DNA of 64,000 nt from Epiperipatus broadwayi (Eukaryota > Onychophora > Udeonychophora > Euonychophora > Peripatidae): assembly GCA_028023455.1 (NCBI GenBank), contig JAQFVV010006272.1:5385217-5449216 (forward strand). The letters are read 5' to 3'. This document shows positions 1 through 13,006 of this stretch, piece by piece (the first letter of the stretch is position 1; the number at the start of each line of letters is the position of its first letter). The position numbers were made by a program, and so were the translations under genes. A model generated the notes under the pieces. It was given only the letters and a program-made list of their open reading frames with translations. It was not told the DNA's origin and did not search any database.

Positions 1-3000
1 GCAGATATCTTTGCAATAACATTCTATAATTAAACATCAGCAGCCTTTATTATTAGACAAGCTGACATTCTGATTTTACTAACAAAGCTCATATGTGATG
101 CAAGATGCAGGCCACAAAAAGAAACATACAACAAATAATAATGAGGCCCAAAAGTAACTCGTAATAATTAATGAAATAAAATAAAGACCTGGGAAGAAAT
201 ACTTGACCGAAAGTAAACATCAAAATGGCCACTAATTTAAAGCTGTAAATAATCATGAGTTAAAGCAGATAAAATATATATAAATGGGCATGGGTAGAAA
301 CTCGCTGAACCTGATGTTAAATACCGAAATTCGCCTATAGATAGCGGTAAGCATAAAAATAAATACAAAGGCAGAATATATAAACCTTTATGTAGTATAT
401 ATAAGGGGTCATTTATATATGCATGCACACAAACAATCTCTTTTTCCTTCAGCCACGCATGATGTAAACAACAACAAAAAAAAACTCAATAATTTAAAAA
501 CTTTCAATGCTTATAGTAAAACTATATATGCACATCTATAAAAAATGATTATGTCTAGATTTCCTTTTTTTTTTATGAACTTAACACTTCTTTCTTACTT
601 TTTGCTAAAGAAAATCTAAATGTTCTAAAACAGTCATGAAACTGAAGGAGGAAAAAATTTTGCTAAGATTCTTTTAAATATTTTTCAGTTAACCTTACGA
701 GGATTAAAAAAAAGAAAACTTTTAAAAAATTTGTCTTTTATCAAATTAATTATCAACTGTCAAATTTTAAAAGAAATTCAAGGGTTTAAGTAAAACATAA
801 TCAAATTATTAGAATATATGACACATAGTATAAAAGAATAAAATCAATAAAAATATAGAATCAATAAAATTGAAATGTAAGACAATTACACCCTTATGTC
901 TATCACTCACTCACTGGCTTACTGGTATATCTACAAAACAGTTCATGTAAAGGGGTTTACCTGCAGTCCACAGAAATGAATATCAGGCTCTTACTTTCTG
1001 TACTGATTGTATATAAATGTGTATTTACAATTGGCATATCGATACAATTTACAGACTTCTTTTTGTTTCATGGTTGATGAGAAGTGCTCTGTTATGACAG
1101 GCTCTAGGATGTTGGCAGTTGGTTGATTTTGGCAGTCACTTGTCAGGTAAATTTAGCATATGCTGGTTATATATTCATGTTGGAGAGAGGAGTTCATCTT
1201 GTGGATGCCTTAGCAGCACATAGCTTCTAATATAGTAACTGGAGTAAGTTCTGAGCTCATTTTTGAGACAGGCACATGTAAATATGGCAGAATCAAAAAA
1301 CGAACAGAATAAGCAGAATCTAATGAAGTAGAATTAAATGACTTTTATCTGGTCTTATGTAGAACTTCTGATCATTGTTTACCCACTCAGAAATTTAAGA
1401 AATCTCCCTAATCAGCAAATCAGTGATTAAAATTTTGACCCAGATAAGCTAAATATTTTTAATTAAAAAATTCCAAATTATAATTAATCCATTTAAAATT
1501 TTCCATATAACAATAATGACAGAAAACTATATTTTGTTAAGATTTTAAATAAAGCAAACTGATTAGAATTGATAAAAAATATTTTAAGATTAAGTATTGT
1601 TTCTGGACTATAAAAAATAAATTTGGTTACAAAATTCACTTTTTAAAAAAAATTGTTACATTTAAATAAACTGAGTTTCTTAAAACATTTTCAATTAGTG
1701 TGCGCATATATATACATAATACTGCACTCGTCAAAAAAAACACAAATTAAAAAAAAAAAAACTTTAATTAACCCTATAATTTTCCTCCTTTTCTTTAAAT
1801 ATGCAATTCTATGTTAATATGCTAATACAAAAAAAATTACATTCTATTAAACAATTAAATAAATAAATTTAAATTTTAAAAAAAGGACTGACAAGCTGAA
1901 GTGCTATGATTATGACTCTCTCACCCGACCCCCAGTCAAATGCAATGCTTAGCAAATTATTTATTTAACTGTCTAAGAGAATATAATCTTTTGTTGTATT
2001 AGCATATTAATGTTATTCATAGAATAAATTTAATTAAAATTAAGTTTGCTTAGCCAATCTTAATATTGGCATATAATTGAGATAACAAAGCATGCACATA
2101 TACTAAATAACTACATTTAGATAAACAATGATTTTTTTAATTAACAAATTTATTTTATAAAACAAAAGCACCTTAGACAATTTATATTTCAGTAGGGTGT
2201 CAGATTTGCTGTGCTCATTGATGTTTATTTCAACAATATTCTTATAACACTAAACACATTATTTGCAGTTATGCTTACATTATGTTTGTGGAAAAATACA
2301 TATTATAAACTAAGTGTTGAAAAATATTTTCAGATGTCCAAAAGAATATTTTTAAATAACCCTAAAAAATATTTTTGTCCAATTATATATACACATTTTA
2401 GATTTTTTTAAATAACATCCTGGACTTACTATCTAAGAATGTCTAAATTAGAGTTAGTGCAAAAGAGCTAATCGTTTTCAAATTATTTTTGTACAATATC
2501 AAGATACTACTTATCAAAGCTATTTGAAGATTTAATCTGCTTTGTTAAGAATATTCAATTCATTATTTGAAGATAAATAATTAAGATGCACTAAGTATAT
2601 GCAATTTATAATTTCACATGTAAATAACAAAAAATAAAAACATTAATGATAATCTCTAAGCATTATAACAAACTAGTACATAACTGACATAATTCATGAG
2701 AAATTTATGTAGTGAGATCTTATGATTTCTACAAAATAAAAATAAAAAAGTTTAAATTGTATAAATTAATAATATTCTCTTCCTAACAACTGACTAAGTA
2801 CACTTAGTATTGTTGCGGAGGACTACTACTACCTTTCACATCTTGAAAACAATTTAGTCTATCTATTCAAACTTAGAATTATGGCTTAAATTGTAATAAA
2901 CTCTTTTACTACATGACATTTTTTAAAGCTTAAATTAAAAAAAAGATATTTTATACAATAAAATTTAAGGACTTCTAAAAGATTAATTTTAAATATAGCT

Positions 3001-3090
3001 ATGGTATTATTAAGAGTATTGAACAGAAGAATTTGTAATTCATGCCAGAATAGCATTTTGGATTAGCAATGAGTAAAACAACAAAAAATG
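1..3090. other. AT-rich noncoding stretch
   Basis: I see no supported gene here. The DNA is mostly homopolymer-rich AT sequence with frequent stops in every frame. About 880-1330 is less AT-biased and of higher complexity than its surroundings. It could be an old repeat or an untranslated exon, but no open frame of useful length runs through it on either strand. Confidence 0.5.
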
Positions 3091-3099
3091 TAGTAGTAG

Positions 3100-3720
3100 T
3101 GAAATATATTGTCTGAAAGATATATATAGAAAAGGCTTGAGAAGACTTTTGATAGAGTTAATTTGAAAAAGGAAGGTATAGATTGGAAGGAAAAAGATCA
3201 ATCAAGAATTTGAAATTATTTTTAGGGTTAAACAGTTTTTTAGAAAACATAGATATGGAAATAAATCAAAAATAATGTGTGCCATCTGTTGCTTAATATT
3301 TATTTAAATGAATTTTTAAAATAAATATGATTAATGAAAATGAAATTAGCATTTGCAAAAAGATAGTTTGCTGCATCAGTTTTGCTGATGAAATGGAAAT
3401 ACTATTAACAATGAGTTTAAAAATATTAATTAGATATGTCAATTTGGGATGAAAACCAATAAATTTGTAGATATGTCAATTTGGAATGAAAATCAATATA
3501 TTTGTACAGACTTCACAAAAGTAAGCAAAAGAATGCCACATAAAATTAAATCTGAATATAATTGTACCTGTAAAGAATAGATATATTGATAATATTGAAC
3601 AGCTGATAAAGATATTGGATTACCATATTTTCATCACAATGTTTCGGGAACAGAATTTAAAAACATATAAGTAATCATTAGCAACATATGTTTATTTTAA
3701 GCATTTTTATGATCAATACT
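3100..3720 (+). pseudogene. Degenerate LINE reverse transcriptase fragment
   Basis: This is a remnant of a non-LTR retrotransposon polymerase. Reading across frames on the plus strand I can pick out a motif-A-like stretch near 3135 (EKTFDRVN, expected pattern KAFD.V), then near 3370 a motif-C-like stretch (CISFADEMEIL, expected FADD..L), then residues resembling the thumb region (NLGMK and IEQL...LDYHIF, expected FKYLG). The order and spacing suit a LINE, but stops and frameshifts break it throughout. A 45-bp stretch around 3432-3512 is duplicated in tandem. It is shorter and more decayed than the three RTE copies elsewhere in the window and may belong to another LINE family. Confidence 0.5.
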
Positions 3721-3729
3721 CACATATAA

Positions 3730-6700
3730 ACAATAAATTTCTTTTTATTGGAAAAATCTATGCACTCATATTAGAAATATACTAACTAAATATGATGATT
3801 TGTTTTAAATAAGTTTCTCATTGAAACTTATTTAAAATATTTAAACATAATTCCCATTATACAATGCATATATTTCTTTTTTTAAACCTCACAAAGTTCT
3901 ATTTATAAAACTCAAATAGATTTTTAAGCTTATTAAATTATTTTGTAAAACTATCTATAATTAACATCAAACATATTTACTACATTTAAAATGTTAAGTA
4001 ATTAAAAATGCTAAGTCAATATTTACAAAAAGAATAGATTTAGATTTATAAAGTCATTATGATTACTCCGATTTTGAAGCAGAGAGAAAAGCAATAAAAA
4101 AACCATTTTAATATAAAAAACAACAATAAAGCATTGTGCATAGTGATGTTTGTAAAAAAAAAAACAGCAGCAATTAGAAATACACTATTGATGTGCATAA
4201 GACAATAGTTTGATAATTTTATAATTCAATGAATTAATTCTCTTCAGGTAAGAAAATATAAAGTCACAGATAAACATAATATTTCTCTGTTCCAATTTTT
4301 CAGCAAAAAAAACAAATAAACAAAAAAACAACAAAATGCTTTATTTTTAACCTAAGCATTCAATTCAAAGGTAAGAGAAGTTTTACTCCAGATATTATAA
4401 ATAAATGTGAGTTAATTAAAAATAAATTTATAATGAAAGTTAAATGTAAAAAAAGGGATAAAATAGAATTCTAAATGAGTGTTTTATAATATATTTTATT
4501 TAAGTTTTAAGGTTTTATGTTAATTTAATTATTTTTTAAAAAATTAGACTTTCCCAAAGTTTTTAAAAGACAGTGGATATATTTTGAAATACTTATTTTT
4601 TTAGAAAAATAAAATAATTTTTTTTAAAAAAAATCTGTCATCATATTTGAAGTGGGAGAGCACATTTTATTGTTGATAATGAGGTAATTTTATGAGCCAA
4701 GAAATTAATTAAAGAATATTATAAATGGATTAGACAGGATTTACATTACATTTTTCTTAATAATCCAACTATGGTAGTTTTTTTTTTTTTTAGCTGTAGT
4801 AGCTTAATGCAAGCATTTCTATTTTTGCTTACAGCAATGTGAACATAGTAGGAGTAGGAACTTAATTGGTGTTGCTACAATCTCTGTAGCTATAATGGTA
4901 ACTATCAAATTGGTTGCCCAATATCTGAAGCAATTTACAGATTACAGTCAGCTGAAATAATGTAGTTTTCAAGTCACTCTTATTGCTTTATTTTAATTAT
5001 AAATTTTGCTTGTATTTGAATTCAATAATATGTGAGACATATATAGGATGATTTGTGATGATATCAGAGTTGCATAAGCAGGTGAGTGAGTAAACCAGAT
5101 GCAAAAAATAATTTATAAATAATTAATTATATCTGGAATTTAAGTGAAATAATATTCTTGACTACTACTATATTTATGCTGCTATAATCTAAGCAAGTGA
5201 TAGAATCCTATTTAAAAAAGTCAGTGAAGTAATCTTATTGTCAAGCACACTGTTGATTTAAAAAATGCTGAATATAAATGTGTGTGTGTGTGTGTGGGGG
5301 GGGGTCTTATAAAAAACTAATTTAAATGTTGATAATATTTTTAAAGCAGTTTTTAAGGTCTAAAAATTTGCAGATTGAAGTTAAGCTAATGTCATTTAAA
5401 TAGAAACTACCTATTAAAACTTTTTTTTTCTGCAATAATTTTTGAGTCCTTTTCACTACTGTTTTAAATTTTTCTTATATGTCTATTAATAGTTTTATAT
5501 AATGCATATTTATTTTTATATATATACAAGATATGGGTATTTTAAATATAAAATACTGTTATCAGTCTTCAGAATTATATTCATTTATTATATCTGTTTC
5601 ATGCAAAATTTATACCTTTTTTTGTTAAGATTTTAACAAATAAAGTGTATGAATATATGATCAAATGAAAAATAGTCTCTGTAACTCGCTATATATCATC
5701 AGTATGATATGATCTTCATATTCCTTTTTCCATATTGCAAGTTTCATTAAAACTTTGGATAATCTTCTGTTTTTTAGTTCATTTTATGGTGTAGTTTTCA
5801 ATTTGTCAGTAAGTAGCTATAAGATTTGAATAAAGAATAACCATAACAAATAGTTAACCTACAAATTAAAATATGTATGAAATAATAATTAATGTTAAAC
5901 ATATTACAATGATCATTGTAATCTCAGGGATGGTTAAAAAAAAAAGATTATGATAAATGTTTAGTTTGGATTCCAGTTTAATATTGGGCAAAAAAAAATT
6001 AAATAAATTGAAAGAATATATGTGATAACTAAGATGATTAAATAAAAAGATTAATAATTGAGGAAATTAGAAAATATTTTTAAAAAGTGATAAAATAGTT
6101 CAACTGTTTGAATATAAACAAAAATAATCATAGGGTTAATTGCTCAGGACATTATGCAAGGTCTGAACACCAGAATTAATAAATAAAATTTTGACCAAGC
6201 AACATTTGGTGAACAAATCCATCATTTCTAAACACATATAACAATGTTTGAAAGTTAAAATGAGCAGAAAGCTGTAAGAATGGATTGTGAATTTAATATT
6301 GGTATGCAGGATCTTGCTTTTTGATAAATAATTAATGATCAAAAAATTTCTATTAACTGAATGGAAAAAAAAAATTAACAATAAGTCAAGGTATCCAATA
6401 ATTTCAATATTAAAACAAAAACACAAATGAAAATAATAATTATAATAATGATAATAGCAACACTTTTATTTGTTTACTAAGTTTTTTTTTTTCTTTTTCA
6501 ATCATCGTTTTGATTTACAATTAAAAAAAAAAGTTCATAGATAATTGGAACTAATGCTAATTCAAGTTATTTTTTTTATTCTAAAAAAATTTGACTATAG
6601 ATTTAGCATCACCATATTCACATATTTACTTTCAAAATCCCCTCCCCTCATAAATCCATGGATAATAGTACACATTATATAATAGATATATTGAACACAC

Positions 6701-6780
6701 CACATGTAATAAAAATGCATTTAACAAATATATCTACCATACTTACTTACATTTTTAAAACAATACCAAAAATAATATAT
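3730..6780. other. AT-rich noncoding stretch
   Basis: No supported gene. A 96-residue open frame on the minus strand at 6136-6426 has low-complexity AT-driven composition and matches no family I know, so I do not call it. A GT/G microsatellite lies at 5279-5304. Confidence 0.5.
5279..5304. repeat. (TG)n followed by poly-G tract
   Basis: About nine TG dinucleotides run directly into a run of nine G. It is a simple repeat with no further annotation. Confidence 0.9.
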
Positions 6781-6784
6781 AAAA

Positions 6785-6890
6785 AACTATTAGGAGTCTC
6801 TGAACACTATTTTTAATTGATGTAGGCTTACAGATAGCTAATTTTATCTACTCAGTTTTAAAAAATCTAATTATTTAAAATTTATAAAAG
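6785..6890 (+). repeat. Direct repeat flanking the RTE block, left copy
   Basis: This ~105-bp sequence is repeated in the same orientation at about 9995-10105. Shared landmarks are a core TTTTTAATTGATGTRGGC, then a cttaca element, then AGTTTTAAAAA. The two copies bracket the SINE and the minus-strand RTE copy. Divergence is substantial, so this is an old duplication or two copies of one dispersed repeat. Confidence 0.55.
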
Positions 6891-6896
6891 AAAACC

Positions 6897-6996
6897 TGTC
6901 TTGCATTGGTGGCGAGAGGTCAGCGCGACTGCCTTGCACTTGCAGGCAGTTGCCCGGGTTGCGGGTTCGCGTCCCAGCCGATGCTATGACACTTAA
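6897..6996 (+). mobile_element. tRNA-derived SINE
   Basis: A short GC-rich retroposon in AT-rich surroundings. The RNA polymerase III internal promoter is visible: A box TGGCGAGAGG at 6910-6919 and B box GGTTCGCGTCC at 6964-6974. The ends GCATTGG and CCGATGC can pair as an acceptor stem of seven pairs. The anticodon-arm region is too long for a functional tRNA. An A-rich tail follows, and an 11-bp target duplication AAAAGAAAACC is seen at 6886-6896 and 6997-7007. SINEs are mobilised by LINE machinery; the adjacent RTE family is a possible partner, but that is inference. Confidence 0.75.
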
Positions 6997-7189
6997 AAAA
7001 GAAAACCAAAGTTTTAATTTTATTTTAATTTTTTATTCTTGTTCATTGGGAACATCTGGGCAATATTTTTAATTGTAATCTTACAAATAGGCATTTCTTT
7101 ATCGTCATCATCATTTTCAACTACTATCAATTCACTTCAACATAAAGGTTTCTTTAAATCATTTCTTTGAATCCAACTATCTCTTATAA

Positions 7190-7292
7190 ACAACATATCA
7201 ACAAGCTTTCCTATTTCACCCATATTTTTATATGTGGTTCTCTACAACATATCAACAAGCTTTCCTATTTCACCCATATTTTTATCATAAAT
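7190..7292. repeat. Tandem duplication of ~53 bp
   Basis: Two adjacent near-identical units share ACAACATATCAACAAGC and the following 30 bases. They lie in the 3' part of RTE copy 1, so the duplication post-dates or accompanied its insertion. Confidence 0.85.
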
Positions 7293-7920
7293 TCTCTGTC
7301 ATGCTCTTCTGTTAAGTATCTAAATATCAGATCCATAAGTAAGAACTGGTAAAATATTCTATTAAAAATGTTCTTTGACACATTTTCATTTAAAACTAAA
7401 TTATTTCAACCAAAAAATGCTTCAACCAATTTTAATTTTATGACTAATTGTATCCACTGTTTCCATCTGTATTAATAATCTGACCAAGATATTGGAGATT
7501 TTAATTTCTAATTTATTTTCTTTTTCTGAGAAAATCCAGTGAATATTACTCTGTTTTTTAGCATTTATCTTTAATCCCACTTTCATACTCTCATTTGATA
7601 ATTCTTGCAATATTTCCTAAAATTCTGTACAACCATGGGAAAATCTAAATGCCTTAAATAATGCCCATTTATTTTATTCTCTTAGCTTCCTAATTTAATC
7701 TACTAAATACTTTTTAGAAAACTGCTGTAGCAATTATTCTCACTTTTAAATTTCCAAGTAGCAACTATATAATCTAATCATTGCTATTGTATTTTGACAA
7801 ATATTCTGCAAAATATGATAATAATTTGAGTCTATATCTTGGTGATTTAAAGTTTTAGTCACTGTGAAAATCCTTATAAAATCAAATGCTTTTCCATCAT
7901 CTATAAACCCAAAGCAAAAT

Positions 7921-8485
7921 ATTATAAAATTACAAAAAAATAAAGTCGTATGTCACATGACCTAATTTAACAAGCTTGTATTACAAATTTATATAGAGAG
8001 CTTGCAAATAAGCTCTTAACAAGCTTTGCAGAATATCTCCAACCCCAGACCGGTTTCTGCTACTGGTTTCCTTAGTGAGGTAGGATATTCAAGCATTAGA
8101 TTAAAAATACCAGGACAAGCTTGTTAAATTAGGTCATGTGACATATGACTTGATTTCTTTGTAATTTTATTTTTTGCTATTAAGGCTTTGACAATTTTAT
8201 ATTGCTAAAGTTATTAATATATGGTGTAGTATCTGAACTTGGTTCAGTCCCATATGACTATTTAAGTTAGATAGCTGAAATGGAAGACATATGAATGACT
8301 GAAAATTTCAGATTTTCTACTTAATAATTATCCATTAGATAAAGTGCTGGGCTTGTCCTCGTATTTTTAATCTAATGCTTGAATATCCGAGCACTTCACT
8401 GAGGAAGCCAGTAGCAGAAACCGGTCTGGGGTTGGGGATATTCTGCAAAGCTTGTTAAGAGCTTATTTGTAAGCTCTATATATAA
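7921..8485. mobile_element. Composite foldback element inserted in RTE copy 1
   Basis: A 565-bp insertion bounded by an exact 12-bp duplication, CCAAAGCAAAAT, at 7909-7920 and 8486-8497; the RTE reading continues on either side. It contains two overlapping inverted repeats. One pairs about 7925-7977 with 8119-8172 (shared CATGACCTAATTTAACAAGC). The other pairs about 7990-8118 with 8348-8485 (shared AGACCGGTTTCTGCTACTGG, one base different). The arms are therefore staggered rather than simply nested. No coding capacity. A target duplication of 9-12 bp is compatible with Mutator-like elements, but no terminal signature confirms this. Confidence 0.8.
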
Positions 8486-9994
8486 CCAAAGCAAAATGGC
8501 CACTCATATTAGTGATCCCTTCGATAACTTCTCTCAATATTTGAATGTGATTCTATTGTGCTAAAATCACTTTTAAATCTAGCTTGCACTTTATGTTGGT
8601 TAGAATCAAAAGTTTGCTAGAGATGAGTTATAATTATCTTGGTAAAGATTTTGTACAAAACTGATAGAAGACGATATGACTAATTTATATTATTAATTTT
8701 CTTTAAAATCAAAATTACTACTGCATTCTTCCAATCATCTTGTACATCTTTATCATTTAGATAATTGGAATACAGCTTTGCCAAAAAAATACTTTTTTAA
8801 AAATATCAATAATAATTCTATCATTTCCTGCAGCTTTTCTTTTCTTCATAGATTTCATGCACATCTCATCTCTTTATTTCAAATACTTGGCAATGTAGAA
8901 GACATAGTAATTATAGGTGATACTTTCTTTTCTTGTTCTTTACGACTGTACAATTCTTTATAGAACTCTTTAATACATTTCATGATGTCATCTCTTTTTT
9001 TAGTAGTAATTCCATCTTTCCTTCCTATTGCTGAAACACCTTCTTTCTAATACTAAGATGTTGATTTATGCTTTTAAGACTTTTATTCTTTTCTATAGCT
9101 TTTCCTTGCCAATTCACAAGTATATATTTTTATATCATTATTAATTTTTTTTTCATAAAATTTTACAAACCTCTAGATATTAAATTTTATTTTAATGAAA
9201 CATTTTTTAAAATTTTCAAATTACTTCTTTTTTTTTTCATATACTGTCTCAATAAAAAAAAATTACAGATATGATGCTGCTTTTTTTTGTATCAGCTATT
9301 TTTCTTGTAGTAAAACCTGTTAATATTTTAAAATAAACTTCTAATTTGAATTTATTAGAATATTTCTGAAGTTTAAAAATGTCAACTGTTAATATTGACT
9401 TTCTTAATAGTTTTCATCTCTTTAATTTTGCATTCACAAGTATCTTACACTTGCTAATCGATGATTATTTAGTGTGTTGAATCTATTAACAACATTACAA
9501 TCTTGAAACAAGCACATATTGTCTGTTAGTCAAAATTCAATCCAATTCTGCTGTATCTTCATTTGGATTCCATGTCCACTTCCATTTAGCACTTTTATCA
9601 AAGAAAGAATTCCTAATGTTCAGTTTTCTGAAATTTCAACAAGTATGTGTCGTCTCTTATTTCTATCACCATAACCAAATTACCAGCAGGACTTTTATCT
9701 TTTAATCATTTACTAATTCTAATATTAACTATTCCATGATAATTATTATTTGGCATGATCAAAACATTTATCGCATTCATATAAAAATTCTCTACTTCTA
9801 CACATAATAAGAATTTTTTGGAGCATAAATCTGAATTACCTTTATTTGGTATCTTTCATTTAATTGAATAAACAAATCTTGTTATTCTGTCTGATAAATC
9901 ACCAATCTCCACATTGTTCATTGTTCTCCCACTTCCTATTTACAATGAATTCCACTTTAGTTGTGCTTTAGTTAAAAAGTTCTTTGTGTAATCT

Positions 9995-10105
9995 AGGGAT
10001 CTATTCAATATTTTTAATTGATGTGGGCTTACAAATAATAAAATTTCTTATACTTAGTTTTAAAAATATTTACGAAAAAAATAAAATTTAATTTAAAATT
10101 ATAAT
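9995..10105 (+). repeat. Direct repeat flanking the RTE block, right copy
   Basis: Right-hand partner of the repeat at 6785-6890, same orientation. See that entry for shared landmarks. Confidence 0.55.
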
Positions 10106-10109
10106 AGTT

Positions 10110-11390
10110 CAGATCATTTATATAAAAGTCTTGTTGTGAACTTAAATGAGTATTCACCTGGCATCTGGAATTAGTAAATAATGTTAACATCTTTTAACTG
10201 TGATAAGCCATTTCAAATTAACTTCATAGTCTACATCTTGCACAAACTGTTTCTATATCTTTCAAATTAGAAAGCAATAACAACTCATAAAAATCAAAGC
10301 AAGCTACTAAACATCATATTTATTTCAGAGCACATGCTTAGAGTTGATATTTCAGAGTGCATTTCTAGAAACTGAGGCTGAAGAAACTTTGTAAAATAGA
10401 ATATAGAGGTAATAATGTATAATTTTAATACATAAACACACATATATACATGTATGTTTAATAATAATATAAATTTTAAAAAATTATGGACAGACTTTAA
10501 GACATATTTAAAAATATTAACAACAACAAAAAAAATAAAGTACTGAATTGGAAATAAGTAGTATAATAATTTATATCTATGAAAATTTGATCATTTTTTT
10601 TTTACTAAAAATAGAATAAAATAATGATAATAATATCCTACTGTTATTTTTGAAAATAAATATCAGCAAAAATAATTAAAAAACAAAACAAAATACTAAT
10701 CTTTTTTTTTTATCCCATTCTTTTTGTGATGATAAAATGCAATTGATAAAATAAATTAATATCTACATTGTCAAGTAGGCATCCAATTTTATTTCTGGTT
10801 GTTTGTGACTTCAAAATATTTTAAGACATAAAAGATGGAATATGATCTACAAAACGAAAATTTCATTTTTTTATTTTTTTACAAATTTTTATTATATTTT
10901 TATGAACTTTAACCAAGTGCAATGAATATTGAGTCAGTGAATCCACAATCTCATTGTATACATCATCCATTGGCATATTTATATTTTTAATAACTGCATT
11001 TTCAATGTTTTGAAAAATATATAAAATTAAAAAATTAGTATTCTAAATTTTAATTTTTTTTTAGTTCACAATGTAACAATTATACACTATAATCACAGGA
11101 CATCTCAAGCAAATAATTTTTAAAAATATTTATAATGTATAAAAGTCATTTAGAAAAGAAGGGAGGAGATAAGTTACTTGGTAATTATCCAAAATAAATG
11201 TAGAATTTTATTGTTCTTTTAAAAGAAAAGGGTGAGAGGATATCCATTCATTTGTTAACAGTAAAAAGAAGGTCCTATTTTATCTATTAAAAAAAAGGCT
11301 ATATTAATAAATTAACATTTCTAATTATAATCTACTTTTTATATTATTTTTGTTTAAAAATAATTTAGTATACTTCCCCAATAAACGTAA
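10110..11390. other. AT-rich noncoding stretch
   Basis: I see no gene and no structured repeat here beyond A and T homopolymers and short (AT)n runs. Confidence 0.5.
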
Positions 11391-11393
11391 TAT

Positions 11394-11541
11394 TATATAC
11401 AAGCGCTTTAACACGCTGAGTGAAGAAGCTGTTAGTGGTAACAAAAACAATCATAGCGCTAGGCCTGCATTAATTTACTTTTGATTGTTTTTGTTACCAT
11501 TAACAGCTTCTTCACCCAGCGTTTTAAAGCGCTTGTATATA
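11394..11541. mobile_element. Small palindromic MITE
   Basis: A ~148-bp foldback. The left arm starts TATATACAAGCGCTTTAA and the right arm is its reverse complement with a few differences. The arms are about 55-60 bp, and the spacer of ~30 bp includes TAGCGCTAGGCC. TA dinucleotides flank both ends, which would suit a Tc1/mariner-type MITE. No coding capacity. Confidence 0.85.
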
Positions 11542-11920
11542 CTATTATTTTTGTTGATAACTTAATATGTATATTTTTAAATAAAATTAGATTATAAATG
11601 TGTTTTACTTTATATATATATTACATAAGTAGTGAAAATACCAGCACTATATATCTGCCTTAAAAAAGATATGTATTGTTCTTTACTAACTATGAACTTC
11701 AGAAACCATGATAAAGCTTGCAATTAAGTGGAAACACAAATGTTACTGAATATATATAAATAGATTGCAGGGCTTTAAAAACCACAATCATTTCTTGATG
11801 TATTGCTATAAAAAAATTTCTATTACATGATCTGTTAAATTTTTGAAATATGAAATTAAAATTTTGATGAATGATAGATTTATTGTAAACAGAAACCAAA
11901 ATTGAATAAGTGACATGAAA
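11542..11920. other. AT-rich noncoding stretch
   Basis: No supported feature. A 66-residue open frame on the minus strand at 11699-11899 has no recognisable family features. Confidence 0.4.
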
Positions 11921-11924
11921 GCAG

Positions 11925-12598
11925 TCAACATTTAAACAATACCAATATCAATAACAATCAACAATCTCAATCTGTCATCAAAGCAACCTCCTTTAAACAA
12001 TAATGGTAGAAATCCAACTTTATATATGATCTAATACGTTTATATAGACACTAAAGACTGCAACTTGATTATAAAGAGTGACATTATTAATTCAAAAAAG
12101 TTTAAACAAACCTCATTAAACAGGTAAATATAACTTGTTCTAAAAGCAGACTAACAAATAGTCAATTATAATCCAAAGTGCAATTGTAACTTTCAAACTA
12201 CTTAGATAATACATGAAAGCAGTCCAATATCAATAACAATCAAAAATTTCAATCTGTTGTCAAGACAACTTCCCTTAAACAATAAAGGTATAAATCCACC
12301 TTTATATATGGTCTATTACGGTTACATAGGCATTAAAGATTGCAACTTGACTACAAAGAATGAAATCATTATTTCAAAGAAGTTTAAAAAACCCTCATTT
12401 AACAGGTAAATATAACCTGTTCTAAAAGAAACTAAGTCAATTATAACTTTCAAACTGCACTCCAACTATGTATTACATAGATAATAAAGCTAATAATGTC
12501 CAAGTCTAGATAGATAAATAATACAAATATCTGAAAGCAGTTAACCCTTAAACAATACTAATATAAATAACAATGAACACTCAATCTGCTGTTAAGAC
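11925..12598 (+). repeat. Tandem ~290-bp repeat, two full units and a broken third
   Basis: Units start near 11925, 12215 and 12530. They share CTTTATATATG with TCTAATACG or a close variant, TTCAAARAAGTTTAAA, ACAGGTAAATATAAC and CTAACAAATAGTCAATTATA. The third unit stops at AAGAC (12594-12598), exactly where the LTR retrotransposon begins. It resumes at 22611 after the element, again with AAGAC. Confidence 0.85.
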
Positions 12599-13006
12599 TG
12601 TTATTTTTTGTAAAAAAAAATAAATTATATTTACATTAGTATAAGTTTGTGCACTCCAAAAAAAGTTAAAAATGTTAAAGAAATGTATTTAGATCGCTAA
12701 TTGACAAGCAGTAAATTTAATTAAATAATTTATGTTAATTGCAATCAATAAATTCCAAGAAATATTTGCTGATTACAAATAATTCTTGATAGGAGACTAA
12801 TTAATTAATAAAATACACTATAAATTACCTTATATGGAAATGAATTCATAAGACACCAATTAATTAGTTATAGACTTAATAACATTACCATATATGGAAG
12901 GAAGTAATTAATTGGGTAATTAAAAACTATAAATAGAGTAAGTAACAAGGTATGTCTCATATTCCAGTTCATGTGAGTGAGAGTTGTAACAGTGGTTTCA
13001 GTGAAT

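Larger units (their letters stand above)
7015..9960 (-). pseudogene. RTE-type LINE, copy 1 (decayed, interrupted)
   Basis: A non-LTR retrotransposon coding for an apurinic endonuclease and a reverse transcriptase on one chain, here beyond repair. Reading the minus strand, the endonuclease part lies near 9955-9500 and the reverse transcriptase from about 9000 downward. A motif-A-like DDGKAFDFI is near 7880. A thumb-region stretch is open at 7422-7610 (GLKINAKK, then FSEKENKLEI). Copies at 38.0-39.97 kb and 52.1-54.8 kb align with it by eye. A 565-bp foldback element splits the polymerase at 7921-8485. The 5' end is truncated within the endonuclease. The family resembles animal RTE elements whose endonuclease is annotated as craniofacial development protein 2-like. 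Confidence 0.75.

Noticed and set aside
880-1330. Possible host exon or 3' untranslated region
   Set aside because: Less AT-rich than its neighbours, but no open frame, clear polyadenylation context or splice sites that agree.
4790-4990. Structured noncoding RNA suggested by GTAGCTGTAGTAGC-like repeats
   Set aside because: No convincing stem set, promoter boxes or second copy.
6136-6426. 96-residue open frame on the minus strand
   Set aside because: Composition follows the AT bias (F, L, I, N, S, K), with no motif, no splice context and no second copy. Open frames of this size are expected by chance in 64 kb.
6903-6989. A functional tRNA gene
   Set aside because: The anticodon-arm region is too long and the T stem is mispaired; tail and target duplication indicate a SINE.
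11925-12600. CRISPR-like array
   Set aside because: Only two to three long diverged units with no spacer pattern, in an animal genome.
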